DNA of 64,000 nt from Shinella zoogloeoides (GTDB lineage: Bacteria > Pseudomonadota > Alphaproteobacteria > Rhizobiales > Rhizobiaceae): NCBI RefSeq assembly GCF_033705735.1, contig NZ_CP131130.1, positions 871,001-935,000 of the forward strand, given 5' to 3'. Position 1 is the first letter of the stretch; every line of letters begins with the position of its first letter. This document shows, piece by piece, positions 17,677-26,795 of this stretch. The translations under genes were made by a program, and so were the position numbers. The notes under the pieces are model-generated. The model worked only from the letters and a program-made list of their open reading frames with translations, did not search any database and was not told the origin of the DNA.

Positions 17677-20600
17677 ATGGCGGACGAGGCACCCAGAACG
17701 GACGACGGGAAGATCGCGGAGACGCCGCAATTCGTGCATCTGCGCGTGCATTCGGCCTTCTCGCTGCTGGAAGGCGCCCTGCCGATCAAGAAGATCATCG
17801 GCAAGGCAACTTCAGATCAGCAACCGGCGATCGCCATCACCGACACGAACAATCTCTTCGCCGCACTCGAATTCTCGCAGAAGGCGGTCGGCGAGGGTAT
17901 CCAGCCGCTGATCGGCTGCCAGCTCTCCATCGACATGGAAGACGAAGGCGAGGGGGAACGGCGCGGCCCGCAGGCGCATCTCCAGAAGCTGCCGTCCATC
18001 GTGGTGCTGGCGGCGAGCGATGCCGGTTATGCGCGGCTCGTCGACCTCGTCAGCCGCGCCTATCTCGGCGGTGAGGGCAACCAGGCGATCCACATCGCCT
18101 ATCGCTGGCTGGAAGAGGGGGCGGAGGGGCTGATCGCCCTTACCGGGGCGCGGGGCGGCCCGATCGACATGGCTTACCTCGCCGGCCAGCCGGCTGTCGC
18201 AGAAGCCCGTCTCGATGCGCTGAAGCGCGTCTTCGGCGGCCGGCTCTATATCGAGTTGCAGCGCCACGGGCGCTACGACAGGCAGCACGAGCGGCGCATG
18301 GTCGAGCTTGCCTATGCGCGGGACGTGCCGCTGGTGGCGACCAACGAGCCCTTCTTCCCGGCGCCTGACGACTACGATGCCCACGATGCGCTCATGGCCG
18401 TGGCGCACAACGCCATGGTGTCGGACGACAACCGCTTTCGCCTGTCGCCGGACCATTACCTCAAGAGCCGCAAGGACATGGCGGCGCTCTTCGCCGACCT
18501 GCCGGAAGCGCTGGAGAACACGGTGGAGATCGCCCGGCGCTGCTCCTTCGTGCTGAAGACGCGCGGGCCGATCCTGCCGCGCTTCACCGGCGCGACGGCG
18601 GACCCGGAGGAGGCCGAACGCGCCGAGGCGGCGGAACTGCGCCGGCAGGCCGTGGAAGGTCTGGAGAGCCGCATGGCGCTGCTCGGCCTGACGCCCGGCT
18701 ATAGCGAGGAGGATTATCGCGAGCGGCTGGATTTCGAGCTCGGCGTCATCGAGCGCATGAAGTTCCCCGGCTACTTCCTCATCGTTGCCGACTTCATCAA
18801 ATGGGCCAAGCAGCACAATATCCCCGTCGGGCCGGGCCGCGGCTCCGGCGCGGGCTCGCTCGTCGCCTATGCGCTGACCATCACCGACGTCGATCCCCTG
18901 CGCTTCTCGCTGCTCTTCGAGCGCTTCCTTAATCCGGAACGCGTCTCGATGCCCGACTTCGACATCGACTTCTGCCAGGACCGCCGCGAAGAGGTGATCC
19001 GTTACGTGCAGCAGAAATACGGGCGCGAGCAGGTGGCGCAGATCATCACCTTCGGTTCGCTCCAGGCCCGCGCGGCGCTGCGCGACGTCGGCCGCGTGCT
19101 CGAAATGCCCTATGGTCAGGTCGACAAGATCTGCAAGCTCGTGCCGAACAATCCGGCCAATCCGACGCCGCTCTACAAGGCGATCGAGGAGGAGCCGAAG
19201 CTGCAGGAGGAGGCCGAGAAGGAGCCGGTCGTCGCGCGCCTGCTCGACATCGCCCAGAAGATCGAGGGCCTTTACCGCCACGCCTCGACCCACGCCGCCG
19301 GCATCGTGATCGGCGACCGGCCGCTGTCGCAGCTGGTGCCGATGTACCGCGATCCGCGCTCCGACATGCCGGTCACCCAGTTCAACATGAAATGGGTGGA
19401 GCAGGCCGGCCTCGTGAAGTTCGACTTCCTCGGCCTCAAGACGCTGACCGTCCTCAAGACCGCCGTCGATTTCATCCGCAAGCGTAACATCGAGGTGAAG
19501 CTGGAAAGCCTGCCGCTCGACGATCCGCCGACCTACGAGATGCTCTCGCGCGGCGAGACGGTCGGCGTGTTCCAGGTGGAAAGCGCGGGCATGCGCAAGG
19601 CGCTGATCGGCATGCGGCCGGACTGCATCGAGGACATCATCGCTCTGGTGGCGCTCTACCGCCCCGGCCCGATGGAGAACATCCCGGTCTACAACGCCCG
19701 CAAGCACGGCGAGGAGGAGATCGAATCGATCCATCCGATGATCGACCATCTGCTGAAGGAAACGCAGGGCGTCATCGTCTACCAGGAACAGGTGATGCAG
19801 ATCGCCCAGGTCCTTTCCGGCTACTCGCTCGGCGAGGCCGACCTCCTGCGCCGCGCCATGGGCAAGAAGATCAAGGAGGAGATGGACAAGCAGCGCGCCC
19901 GCTTCGTCGACGGTGCGGTGAAGAACGGCGTTTCCAAGCCGCAATCCGACCTGATCTTCGACCTGCTCGCCAAGTTCGCCAACTACGGCTTCAACAAGTC
20001 GCACGCCGCCGCCTACGCCATCGTCTCCTACCAGACGGCCTATCTGAAGGCGCATTACCCGGTCGAGTTCCTCGCCGCGTCGATGACCTACGATATGTCC
20101 AACACGGACAAGCTGAATGACTTTAGGCAGGATGCCGGGCGGCTCGGTATCGAGGTGGTCCCGCCCTCCGTCCAGACGTCCTTCGCCCATTTCGAGACCG
20201 GCGAGAGCCGCATCTATTATGCGCTCGCCGCCATCAAGGGCGTGGGCGAGGCGGCCGTGCAGCACATCGTCGAGGTGCGGGGCGACGCGCCCTTCCGGAG
20301 CCTTGAGGATTTCTGCGAGCGCATCGATCCGAAATTCGTCAATCGCCGCGTCTTCGAAAGCCTGATCGTCGCCGGCGCCTTCGACTGCTTCGGCCATGAC
20401 CGCGCCGCCATGATCGCCGGCCTCGACCGCCTGCTCGGCGCCGCCCAGCGCGCGCAGGAGAACAAGACGAGCGGGCAGGGCGACATTTTCGGCATGGGGG
20501 CGGCGACCGGGCCGGAGGTCATCACGCTGCCCTCCTATACGCCCTGGCTCGCCTCTGAGAAGCTGCACCGCGAATTCCAGGTGCTCGGCTTCTACCTCTC

Positions 20601-21171
20601 CGCCCATCCGCTCGACACCTATGCGCCGATCCTCGCCAAGATGCGCGTGCAGACCTTCGGCGATTTCTCCGCCGCGGTGAAGCGCGGCGCTACCGCCGGC
20701 CGGCTCGCGGGAACGGTGACGTCGAAGCAGGAGCGCAAGACGCGCACCGGCAACAAGATGGGCATCGTCGCCTTCTCCGATTCCTCCGGCCAGTTCGAGG
20801 CGGTGCTGTTCTCCGAAATGCTGAACCAGTATCGCGACCTGCTGGAGGCCGGCAAGTCGCTGGTCATGACGGTGCAGGCGGAAGAGCGGCCGGAAGGCAT
20901 CGGCCTGCGCATCCAGACCCTGCGCTCGCTGGAGGAGGAATCGCTCCAGACCCAGAAGGCGCTGCGCGTCTATGTCCGCGACAGCGGCCCACTGCGCTCC
21001 ATCGCCGCCCACCTCAACACCAAGGGCGACGGCCTCGTCTCCTTCATCGTCATCAAGGAAAGCGGCCAGCGCGAGATCGAGGTGGAGCTTAACGAACGCT
21101 TCCGCATCTCTCCCGAAATCGCCGCAGCCATGCGCTCGACGCCGGGCGTGCTGGACGTGGAACTCGTTTAA
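17677..21171 (+). CDS. dnaE: DNA polymerase III subunit alpha (replicative)
   Basis: Catalytic subunit of the chromosomal replicase, 1164 residues. The N-terminal PHP domain begins at FVHLRVHSAFSLLEGALP. Polymerase catalytic aspartates are in MPDFDIDFCQDRREEVI (about residues 426-442), with VGPGRGSGAGSLVAYAL just before. NYGFNKSHAAAYAIVSYQTA, the helix-hairpin-helix region and the OB fold (about 1000-1080) follow in order. The absence of imuA/imuB next to it and the full replicative architecture indicate dnaE1, not the mutagenic dnaE2. The ATG follows GAAAGGACG. An SOS-box promoter lies about 240 bp upstream with no obvious terminator between. Confidence 0.96.
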   Translation: MADEAPRTDDGKIAETPQFVHLRVHSAFSLLEGALPIKKIIGKATSDQQPAIAITDTNNLFAALEFSQKAVGEGIQPLIGCQLSIDMEDEGEGERRGPQAHLQKLPSIVVLAASDAGYARLVDLVSRAYLGGEGNQAIHIAYRWLEEGAEGLIALTGARGGPIDMAYLAGQPAVAEARLDALKRVFGGRLYIELQRHGRYDRQHERRMVELAYARDVPLVATNEPFFPAPDDYDAHDALMAVAHNAMVSDDNRFRLSPDHYLKSRKDMAALFADLPEALENTVEIARRCSFVLKTRGPILPRFTGATADPEEAERAEAAELRRQAVEGLESRMALLGLTPGYSEEDYRERLDFELGVIERMKFPGYFLIVADFIKWAKQHNIPVGPGRGSGAGSLVAYALTITDVDPLRFSLLFERFLNPERVSMPDFDIDFCQDRREEVIRYVQQKYGREQVAQIITFGSLQARAALRDVGRVLEMPYGQVDKICKLVPNNPANPTPLYKAIEEEPKLQEEAEKEPVVARLLDIAQKIEGLYRHASTHAAGIVIGDRPLSQLVPMYRDPRSDMPVTQFNMKWVEQAGLVKFDFLGLKTLTVLKTAVDFIRKRNIEVKLESLPLDDPPTYEMLSRGETVGVFQVESAGMRKALIGMRPDCIEDIIALVALYRPGPMENIPVYNARKHGEEEIESIHPMIDHLLKETQGVIVYQEQVMQIAQVLSGYSLGEADLLRRAMGKKIKEEMDKQRARFVDGAVKNGVSKPQSDLIFDLLAKFANYGFNKSHAAAYAIVSYQTAYLKAHYPVEFLAASMTYDMSNTDKLNDFRQDAGRLGIEVVPPSVQTSFAHFETGESRIYYALAAIKGVGEAAVQHIVEVRGDAPFRSLEDFCERIDPKFVNRRVFESLIVAGAFDCFGHDRAAMIAGLDRLLGAAQRAQENKTSGQGDIFGMGAATGPEVITLPSYTPWLASEKLHREFQVLGFYLSAHPLDTYAPILAKMRVQTFGDFSAAVKRGATAGRLAGTVTSKQERKTRTGNKMGIVAFSDSSGQFEAVLFSEMLNQYRDLLEAGKSLVMTVQAEERPEGIGLRIQTLRSLEEESLQTQKALRVYVRDSGPLRSIAAHLNTKGDGLVSFIVIKESGQREIEVELNERFRISPEIAAAMRSTPGVLDVELV

Positions 21172-21208
21172 GGAGCGCCTCGGCGGAACCGGCGGCGTTT
21201 CGCCTGCC

Positions 21209-22057
21209 TTATGACAGGGCGCGGCGAAGAAAGTCGTTCAGGCGTTCCACCGCCGGGCTGCGTGATCGCGGGTTTCGCAGGATGCTGATTTCCAGCTCGT
21301 CGAGACGCGGCAAGCCCTCGTTGGCTCCGATAATGCGCAGGGAAGGCGGCACGCTGCACAGGGCCAGACCGGCGATGGCAAGGCCGGCCTGCACGACCGC
21401 GACAAGGCCCATCAGGCTGGCGCTCGAATAGGTGCACCGGTAGGTGCGGTCTCCTTCGGCGAGGGCTTTGAGGACGTTGATCCGCGCGGTGCAGCCGGGT
21501 TCGAACAGCGCGACAGGGAGCGGGTCGTCGTCCCAGGCGATGTGGGATGGAGAGGCGACCCAGACGAAGGGCTCCCGCCTCAGGACCTCGACGGGCTGCT
21601 CCGCTAGGCGTGTGACGATGGCAAGGTCTATGCGCGCGTCCTCTATCGCCTTCGTCAATGCGGTCGTGGGCTCGCACACGAGCTCGACCGTGACCCGCGG
21701 ATGCTCCGCCGCAAACTGGGCCAGCACCGGCGGCAGCAGGAAGGCCGCGTAGTCGTCCGGAACACCCAGCCGGACACGGCCGCTCTCTTCCGGCCGCGTG
21801 ACGCTTGCCCATGCCTCATCCGACAGCTTCAGGAGCCGCCGGGCATGGACCAGGAAATCCGATCCGGCCGCATTGGGAGTGACGGCCTTCGGACCGCGGA
21901 TCAGAAGCTGCTTGCCGACGGCCTGTTCCAGCCGCTGCATCTGCATGCTCACGGCCGACTGGCTGCGCCCGATCCGCGGAGCGGCATTGGAGAAGCTGCC
22001 CGTTTCGACAACGGCAACGAAGGTTCGCAGCAGATCGATATCCAGAGGGTTTGTCAT
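21209..22057 (-). CDS. LysR-family transcriptional regulator
   Basis: A 282-residue regulator with the N-terminal winged helix-turn-helix LLRTFVAVVETGSFSNAAPR (about residues 9-28) and QSAVSMQMQRLEQAVGKQLL, followed by a LysR substrate-binding domain from about residue 90. The inducer is not deducible. It is divergent from an EamA exporter with 99 bp between the starts, the usual layout for a LysR regulator controlling its neighbour. A 9-bp inverted repeat in that gap is a likely operator. Its stop lies 37 bp from the dnaE stop, convergent. Confidence 0.92.
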   Translation of the reverse strand: MTNPLDIDLLRTFVAVVETGSFSNAAPRIGRSQSAVSMQMQRLEQAVGKQLLIRGPKAVTPNAAGSDFLVHARRLLKLSDEAWASVTRPEESGRVRLGVPDDYAAFLLPPVLAQFAAEHPRVTVELVCEPTTALTKAIEDARIDLAIVTRLAEQPVEVLRREPFVWVASPSHIAWDDDPLPVALFEPGCTARINVLKALAEGDRTYRCTYSSASLMGLVAVVQAGLAIAGLALCSVPPSLRIIGANEGLPRLDELEISILRNPRSRSPAVERLNDFLRRALS

Positions 22058-22071
22058 GGCGCTATCAGAAT

Positions 22072-22101
22072 AACGAATAGGGTTCTCCAAATCTATTCGT
22101 T
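22072..22101. promoter_or_regulatory. Candidate LysR operator between the regulator and the EamA gene
   Basis: AACGAATAG (22072-22080) and CTATTCGTT (22093-22101) form a perfect 9-bp inverted repeat with a 12-base spacer. The site lies 15 bp from the regulator start and 56 bp from the transporter start, so it could serve both promoters. Assignment to the regulator is inferred from position. Confidence 0.6.
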
Positions 22102-22156
22102 TGATTGAATTGTGCCAAGCCGCAATATGACCTCTCAACGTGTTTGAGAGGTCAGC

Positions 22157-23053
22157 ATGGAAAGAACATCCGACACACGTTTGCCCGCCGCAAAGCTCGT
22201 GGCCGCGATGGCGATCGTCGGCACGGTCGGGGCATTTGCGGTCGAGGCCGGACTGGACCCGGTAACGACGGTTTTCTGGCGGTGCGCCTTCGGTACCGTC
22301 TTTCTCGGTGCATGGTGCCTGATACGTGGCTATCTGCCGGCCCGCGACCTTTCGTCGGCCCGGCTGGCGCTGGCTGCGCTCGGCGGTGTTTGCATGGTCC
22401 TGAGCTGGATCGCGTTCTTTGCCGGATTCGCGATGACATCGATCGCCACGACGACGATCGTCTACCATATCCAGCCCTTCTTCGTGGTCCTGATCGGCGT
22501 GCTGTTCCTCAAGGAGCGGATCACGCTCGATCAGGTCGTCTGGATGGTCGGTGCGTTTATCGGCGTCGTTCTCGCCAGCGGTCTTGTCGTCTCCTCCGGC
22601 GCGGTCGACACGACATGGGTGGTCGGGATCGCGCTGACGCTTGGCGCCGCGCTGCTTTATGCGATCGCGACCATTCTCGCGAAAGGCCTCGGGCAGCAAC
22701 GCCCGGAGGTGACGGCCTTGTGCCAGACCGTTGTCGGCACCATCCTGCTTGCCCCGTTTGCCGATATCTTCCGTTCCATTCCGACAGCGTCCTGGGGATG
22801 GCTTCTCGGCATCGGCATCCTGCACACGGGCATTGCCTATGTGCTCATGTATTCGGCCTATCCGAAGCTGTCGACGCCGGTCATCGGCGTGCTGACCTTC
22901 ATCTATCCGCTGGTCGCGATTCTCATCGACTGGATCGTCTATGGCCACCCGCTCGGGATCGCGCAGGCGCTCGGCATGGTTCTGATCGCCCTCGGGACGC
23001 TCGGTGTACGGCTTGGCTGGCGCTTTCCAACCGGCAGAACCTTGCCGGCTTGA
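22157..23053 (+). CDS. EamA/DMT-family metabolite exporter
   Basis: A 298-residue inner-membrane protein with ten hydrophobic segments arranged as two EamA repeats (about residues 12-145 and 155-290), typical of the drug/metabolite transporter superfamily. Repeat-end motifs such as TTIVYHIQPFFVVLIGVLFLKE (about 98-119) are visible. The substrate is unknown; many such proteins export amino acids or their derivatives. It is divergent from, and probably controlled by, the LysR regulator. The stop lies 12 bp from the convergent L,D-transpeptidase stop. Confidence 0.88.
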   Translation: MERTSDTRLPAAKLVAAMAIVGTVGAFAVEAGLDPVTTVFWRCAFGTVFLGAWCLIRGYLPARDLSSARLALAALGGVCMVLSWIAFFAGFAMTSIATTTIVYHIQPFFVVLIGVLFLKERITLDQVVWMVGAFIGVVLASGLVVSSGAVDTTWVVGIALTLGAALLYAIATILAKGLGQQRPEVTALCQTVVGTILLAPFADIFRSIPTASWGWLLGIGILHTGIAYVLMYSAYPKLSTPVIGVLTFIYPLVAILIDWIVYGHPLGIAQALGMVLIALGTLGVRLGWRFPTGRTLPA

Positions 23054-23065
23054 GGTCCGGCCCGT

Positions 23066-24373
23066 TCAGTTGACGACCGTGATCGAGGACTTCTTCTTTT
23101 TCTTCTTCTTGCCCTGCACGACTGCGGCATCCGCCTTCTGCACCTTGCGGGTCACGGTGATGAAGTCCGTGCCGTTGCCGGTTTCCGGGCCGAGGCCGGT
23201 GTCGGAGATGGAGAGCGACGCGCCTTCGCTGACGAGGCGGGAGATGTGGTTGCGCGTCTCTTCCGGAATATCGAGCCGGTCGAGCGTCCTCGCGATGGCG
23301 TCCGGTGCTTCGGCGTCGGCCTCGGTGGTGATGCGGAGGCGCTTCATGGTGGCCTTCGGGAGCTGGTTGTCCATGCTCACGCCGTACCATTCGGCCGTGC
23401 CCTTGTCGGCATCGACGTCGCGGGCGAGCAGGAAGTGCGTGCCGAGCGCGATCTCCGGTTCGCGGATGGTGATCGGCTCCTCGATGAGCGGCGTGAATTT
23501 CTGGCGCACGAGGATCTGGCCGTTCGGCGGCGTGCCCTTGCCGGCTTTCGCATAGACGGCGGCGAGGAGTTCCGGCGTCACCATGCCGTCCTCCTTGAGC
23601 CCTTCGGCGAGCTGGAAGGCGCGGATGGCGACGACCGTCTGCTTGCCGTGGCGCCCGTCGGGCACGCCGGCATCGTAGCCGAGGTCCGTCAGCATTCGCT
23701 GGAGGTCGAGCAGCATCTCACGCTCCCCGCGGCGGGTGACGAGGATGCGGATCGGGTCCTGTTCGGTGCGCTCCACGGCCGGGGTGAGGATTTCCGGCTT
23801 CGGATCGGTCATCGCCACCTCGACGCTCTTGTCGCCGGCCTCGATGAGCGCGGGGCGCAGGCCCGCATCGGAAAGCAGCGGCGTGTCGGGCACGACGACG
23901 GAGGGCCGGAAGAGCGCATCGTGCACGATGCGCTGCGGCGCGACCTCGCCGTCGGTGATCAGCACGTGGCCGCCGCGCCGCGTGACGGAAAACAGCGTCT
24001 TGGCGAAATCGTTCGGCAGGCGCACGCAGCCATGCGAGGCGGGGTAGGACGGCACGCTGTTGGATGCATGCAGCGCGATGCCCGACCAGGTGAGCCGCTG
24101 CATGAAGGGCATCGGCGCGCTGTCGTAGATATTGGAGAAATGCGAGCGCTTCTTTTCGAGGATCGAGAAGATGCCGGTCGGCGTCCCGTGGCCGGCCTTG
24201 CCGGTGGAGACGCGCGAGGTGGCCACCACCACGCCGCCGTCATAGATCTTCAGCTCCTGGCGGTCCTTCGACACCATGATCTGGAGCGGCCCTTCCAGCG
24301 TTCCGCCGAGCACGGTGGTGCAGCTCAGCATCAGGCCCAGAATGCTCATGCCAGTGGCGAGGCGAAACTTCAT
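23066..24373 (-). CDS. L,D-transpeptidase with peptidoglycan-binding domain
   Basis: A periplasmic YkuD-family enzyme that can form 3-3 peptidoglycan cross-links or attach proteins to peptidoglycan. The 435-residue product starts with a signal-type segment (MKFRLATGMSILGLMLSC). The catalytic domain ends in HASNSVPSYPASHGCVRLP (about residues 104-122), containing the active His and Cys. A PG_binding_1-like helical domain (LQRMLTDLGYDAGVPDGRHG) lies at about 235-290. The C-terminus carries seven consecutive lysines near the end. An alternative start nine bases upstream (MGYM) is possible. The role of the lysine tail is unknown. Confidence 0.9.
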   Translation of the reverse strand: MKFRLATGMSILGLMLSCTTVLGGTLEGPLQIMVSKDRQELKIYDGGVVVATSRVSTGKAGHGTPTGIFSILEKKRSHFSNIYDSAPMPFMQRLTWSGIALHASNSVPSYPASHGCVRLPNDFAKTLFSVTRRGGHVLITDGEVAPQRIVHDALFRPSVVVPDTPLLSDAGLRPALIEAGDKSVEVAMTDPKPEILTPAVERTEQDPIRILVTRRGEREMLLDLQRMLTDLGYDAGVPDGRHGKQTVVAIRAFQLAEGLKEDGMVTPELLAAVYAKAGKGTPPNGQILVRQKFTPLIEEPITIREPEIALGTHFLLARDVDADKGTAEWYGVSMDNQLPKATMKRLRITTEADAEAPDAIARTLDRLDIPEETRNHISRLVSEGASLSISDTGLGPETGNGTDFITVTRKVQKADAAVVQGKKKKKKKSSITVVN

Positions 24374-24505
24374 GTAACCCATCCGTACGCAATACAAACC
24401 GGTGGCAAGCCTAGGACATCGGGCTTAAGGAAGGCTTGATGCACCCGCGCGGTCGGCACGATCCGTGCCATCCCGATGCAGGGAAGGACGCGGGCCGGCG
24501 GGGTT

Positions 24506-25852
24506 TTATTCGCCGGGATCGCCGGTTTTCCCCGACGTCTTGACAGTCAACTTTCCGTGAAAGCGCTCCGGGCCGTTCTTGCCGAACGTATAGCCGGTCT
24601 CCACGCTCGCCTTGCCGAACTTGTCGCGCAGCGTGTTCATCGCGGCTTCCGCCGCCGCGCGGCGCGTTGCGGCGGGATCGACGAGATCGGGCGGATCGGC
24701 GCGGCCGGGATCGGCAAGATCGCTCACGCCGATGCCGATCAGGCGGTATTTCGTGCCGTCCGCTTCCTTGCGCAGGAGCTCCATGCCGGTGCGGAAGATC
24801 CGGTCGGCGAGCATGGTCGGGTCTTCGAGCTTGCGGTTGCGCGTGCGGCTCTTGAAGTCCGCCGTCTTCAGCTTGAGCACGACGGTGTGGCCGGCAATGC
24901 CGGACTTGCGCAGCCGCGTGGCGACCTTCTCGCTCAGCCGGCGCAGATGCGCGGTGAGTTCGTCATAGCGCGAGATGTCGTCGAAGAAGGTCGTCTCGGC
25001 CGAAACGCTCTTGGCGGGGTCGTTGGGATGCACCTCGCGGTCGTCCTGCCCGCGCGACAGGTGGAAGAGCCGCTTGCCCATGACGCCGTAGCGGCGCATC
25101 AGGTCGGTTTCCTCCATCGTCTGGAGCTGGCCGACGCTGCGGATGCCGTCGCGCTCCAGCGTCTCGGCAAAGGCCTTGCCGACGCCCCAGATCAGCCGCA
25201 CCGGCTTGTCGCGCAGGAAATCCAGCGCTTCGGCCGCGCCGATGATGGAAAAGCCGCGCGGCTTGTTGAGGTCCGAGGCGACCTTGGCGAGGAACTTGCA
25301 GTAGGAAAGCCCGACGGAAATGGTGATGCCGATCTCCTTCTCCACGCGCTGGGTGAAGCGCGCCAGCACGCGGGCAGGGGGATCGTGGTGCAGCCGCTCG
25401 GTGCCCTTCAGCTCCAGGAACGCCTCGTCGATGGAGATCGGCTGCACGAGCGGTGTCAGCTCCTGCATCATCGCGCGCACTTCGCGGCCGACCTTGACGT
25501 ATTTTTCCATGTCCGGCTTGATGACGACGGCGTCCGGGCAGGCTTCCAGTGCCTTGAACATCGGCATGGCCGAGCGCACGCCATGGATGCGCGCGATGTA
25601 GCAGGCCGTGGAGACGACGCCGCGCTTGCCGCCGCCGATGATCACCGGCTTGTCGGCGAGCTCCGGATTATCGCGCTTCTCGATTGCCGCATAGAAGGCG
25701 TCGCAGTCGATATGGGCGAGCGTCAGGTCGTAGAGCTCGCCGTGATAGAGGAGGCGGGGGCTGCCGCAGGCCCGGCATCGGCGCAGGCCCGCAGGCTGCC
25801 CGGCAAGGCAGTCGCGGCAGAAGCCCGGAAAACGCATGTCGGCGGTGCTCAT
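24506..25852 (-). CDS. dinB: DNA polymerase IV (Y-family) with N-terminal C4 zinc ribbon
   Basis: Error-prone translesion polymerase. From the ATG at 25852 it has 448 residues. The N-terminus carries C12-X2-C15 and C26-X2-C29, a probable zinc ribbon absent from E. coli DinB but familiar in rhizobial homologues. The catalytic palm motifs are [15 protein letters not shown] (about residues 46-60) and [11 protein letters not shown]. The C-terminal little finger follows. A start at 25864 would overlap the SOS box, so I prefer 25852; the ATG at 25837 is also possible. A perfect LexA box lies six bases upstream of 25852, so the gene is probably SOS-induced. Confidence 0.93.
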   Translation of the reverse strand: MSTADMRFPGFCRDCLAGQPAGLRRCRACGSPRLLYHGELYDLTLAHIDCDAFYAAIEKRDNPELADKPVIIGGGKRGVVSTACYIARIHGVRSAMPMFKALEACPDAVVIKPDMEKYVKVGREVRAMMQELTPLVQPISIDEAFLELKGTERLHHDPPARVLARFTQRVEKEIGITISVGLSYCKFLAKVASDLNKPRGFSIIGAAEALDFLRDKPVRLIWGVGKAFAETLERDGIRSVGQLQTMEETDLMRRYGVMGKRLFHLSRGQDDREVHPNDPAKSVSAETTFFDDISRYDELTAHLRRLSEKVATRLRKSGIAGHTVVLKLKTADFKSRTRNRKLEDPTMLADRIFRTGMELLRKEADGTKYRLIGIGVSDLADPGRADPPDLVDPAATRRAAAEAAMNTLRDKFGKASVETGYTFGKNGPERFHGKLTVKTSGKTGDPGE

Positions 25853-25858
25853 GATCTG

Positions 25859-25873
25859 GAACAAATATTGAAC
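25859..25873 (-). promoter_or_regulatory. Perfect SOS (LexA) box upstream of dinB
   Basis: Read on the plus strand, GAAC (25859-25862), seven bases, GAAC (25870-25873); on the gene strand this is GTTC-N7-GTTC. It matches the alphaproteobacterial LexA direct repeat at all eight fixed positions. It lies directly upstream of dinB, a standard SOS gene. Confidence 0.85.
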
Positions 25874-25975
25874 ATCGCGACATTACCGCCTAAATTCGCG
25901 AGTCTCAACGGGAAGAAGGGCTGAACGCATGACGATGCACAGGCATGCGCAGGATGGCCCGCAGGGGCCGGCTTG

Positions 25976-26275
25976 TCAGAAGTCGCCGCCGCCATGGGGG
26001 CCGGACAGGACCGCATGGGCGTGGACGACGGCCTCCGGCTGGATGCCCGTCGCGGCGCTGAAAGCCAGAAGCGTCGGCTCGTGCTCCATGAGGAAATCGA
26101 CGAGGCCGGCAAGGAAGCCGTGGTCGTTTACCGCGTTGCGGACTTCGCCGGGGGCGACACCCGTCAGCGCCAGGAAACGCGACAGGAGCTCCGGCTCTCC
26201 GGCCAGCCAGCCGAGGATGGAAAGGGCGGTCGCATCCGCGTCTTCGCGCGCGGGTGTTTCTTTTTGGCGTTTCAT
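25976..26275 (-). CDS. DUF3572 family protein
   Basis: A 99-residue, mostly helical, cytosolic protein. The core [20 protein letters not shown] (about residues 18-37) and [20 protein letters not shown] (about 53-72) match the DUF3572 family of rhizobia, which often lies between dinB and divK-pleD. No catalytic motif is visible and the function is unknown. It is divergent from divK, with 141 bp between starts, and is followed on its strand after 102 bp by the dinB SOS box. Confidence 0.85.
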   Translation of the reverse strand: MKRQKETPAREDADATALSILGWLAGEPELLSRFLALTGVAPGEVRNAVNDHGFLAGLVDFLMEHEPTLLAFSAATGIQPEAVVHAHAVLSGPHGGGDF

Positions 26276-26416
26276 CCTTTTCCTTCGGGAAATTTACCTT
26301 TTCATCAACCAAGTGACGCTAACGTGGCTGCGGTCGGGCTGGGGGATTTCGGCTTCGCCGCAACTTATCTATCTCCCGGACGGTTGCAAGGCCGGCGAGA
26401 GGAACAGGGACGCACG

Positions 26417-26788
26417 ATGCCCAAGCAGGTCATGATTGTCGAGGACAACGAGCTGAACATGAAGCTCTTCCGGGACCTCATCGAGGCATCCGGCTATGCG
26501 ACCATCCAGACCCGGAACGGGATGGAGGCCCTCGATCTCGCGCGCAAGCACCGTCCCGACCTGATCCTGATGGACATCCAGCTCCCGGAAGTCTCCGGCC
26601 TCGAGGTTACCAAGTGGCTGAAGGAGGACGACGAGTTGCATGTCATCCCCGTGATCGCCGTCACGGCCTTCGCGATGAAGGGCGACGAGGAGCGGATCCG
26701 GCAGGGCGGCTGCGAGGCCTATGTCTCCAAGCCGATCTCCGTGCCGAAGTTCATCGAGACCATCAAGACCTATCTCGGGGACGCGTGA
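26417..26788 (+). CDS. divK: Single-domain response regulator DivK
   Basis: Cell-cycle polarity regulator that, with DivJ/PleC kinases in alphaproteobacteria, controls DivL/CckA and thus CtrA. The 123 residues are a lone receiver domain: acidic pocket E9-D10, phospho-acceptor D53 in [10 protein letters not shown], and conserved Lys in [11 protein letters not shown]. The N-terminus [20 protein letters not shown] is almost diagnostic for DivK. It is followed after seven bases by pleD, the conserved gene pair. Confidence 0.97.
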   Translation: MPKQVMIVEDNELNMKLFRDLIEASGYATIQTRNGMEALDLARKHRPDLILMDIQLPEVSGLEVTKWLKEDDELHVIPVIAVTAFAMKGDEERIRQGGCEAYVSKPISVPKFIETIKTYLGDA

Positions 26789-26795
26789 GGCCGAC

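Noticed and set aside
24455..24469. GGCACG-ATC-CGTGCC hairpin between dinB and the L,D-transpeptidase gene
   Set aside because: Only six base pairs with a three-base loop and no T tract on either strand; not enough to call a terminator.
26313..26330. TTAC-N7-TCAA resembling a CtrA site before divK
   Set aside because: Two of eight fixed bases differ from TTAA-N7-TTAA; such partial matches are common in AT-rich promoter DNA.
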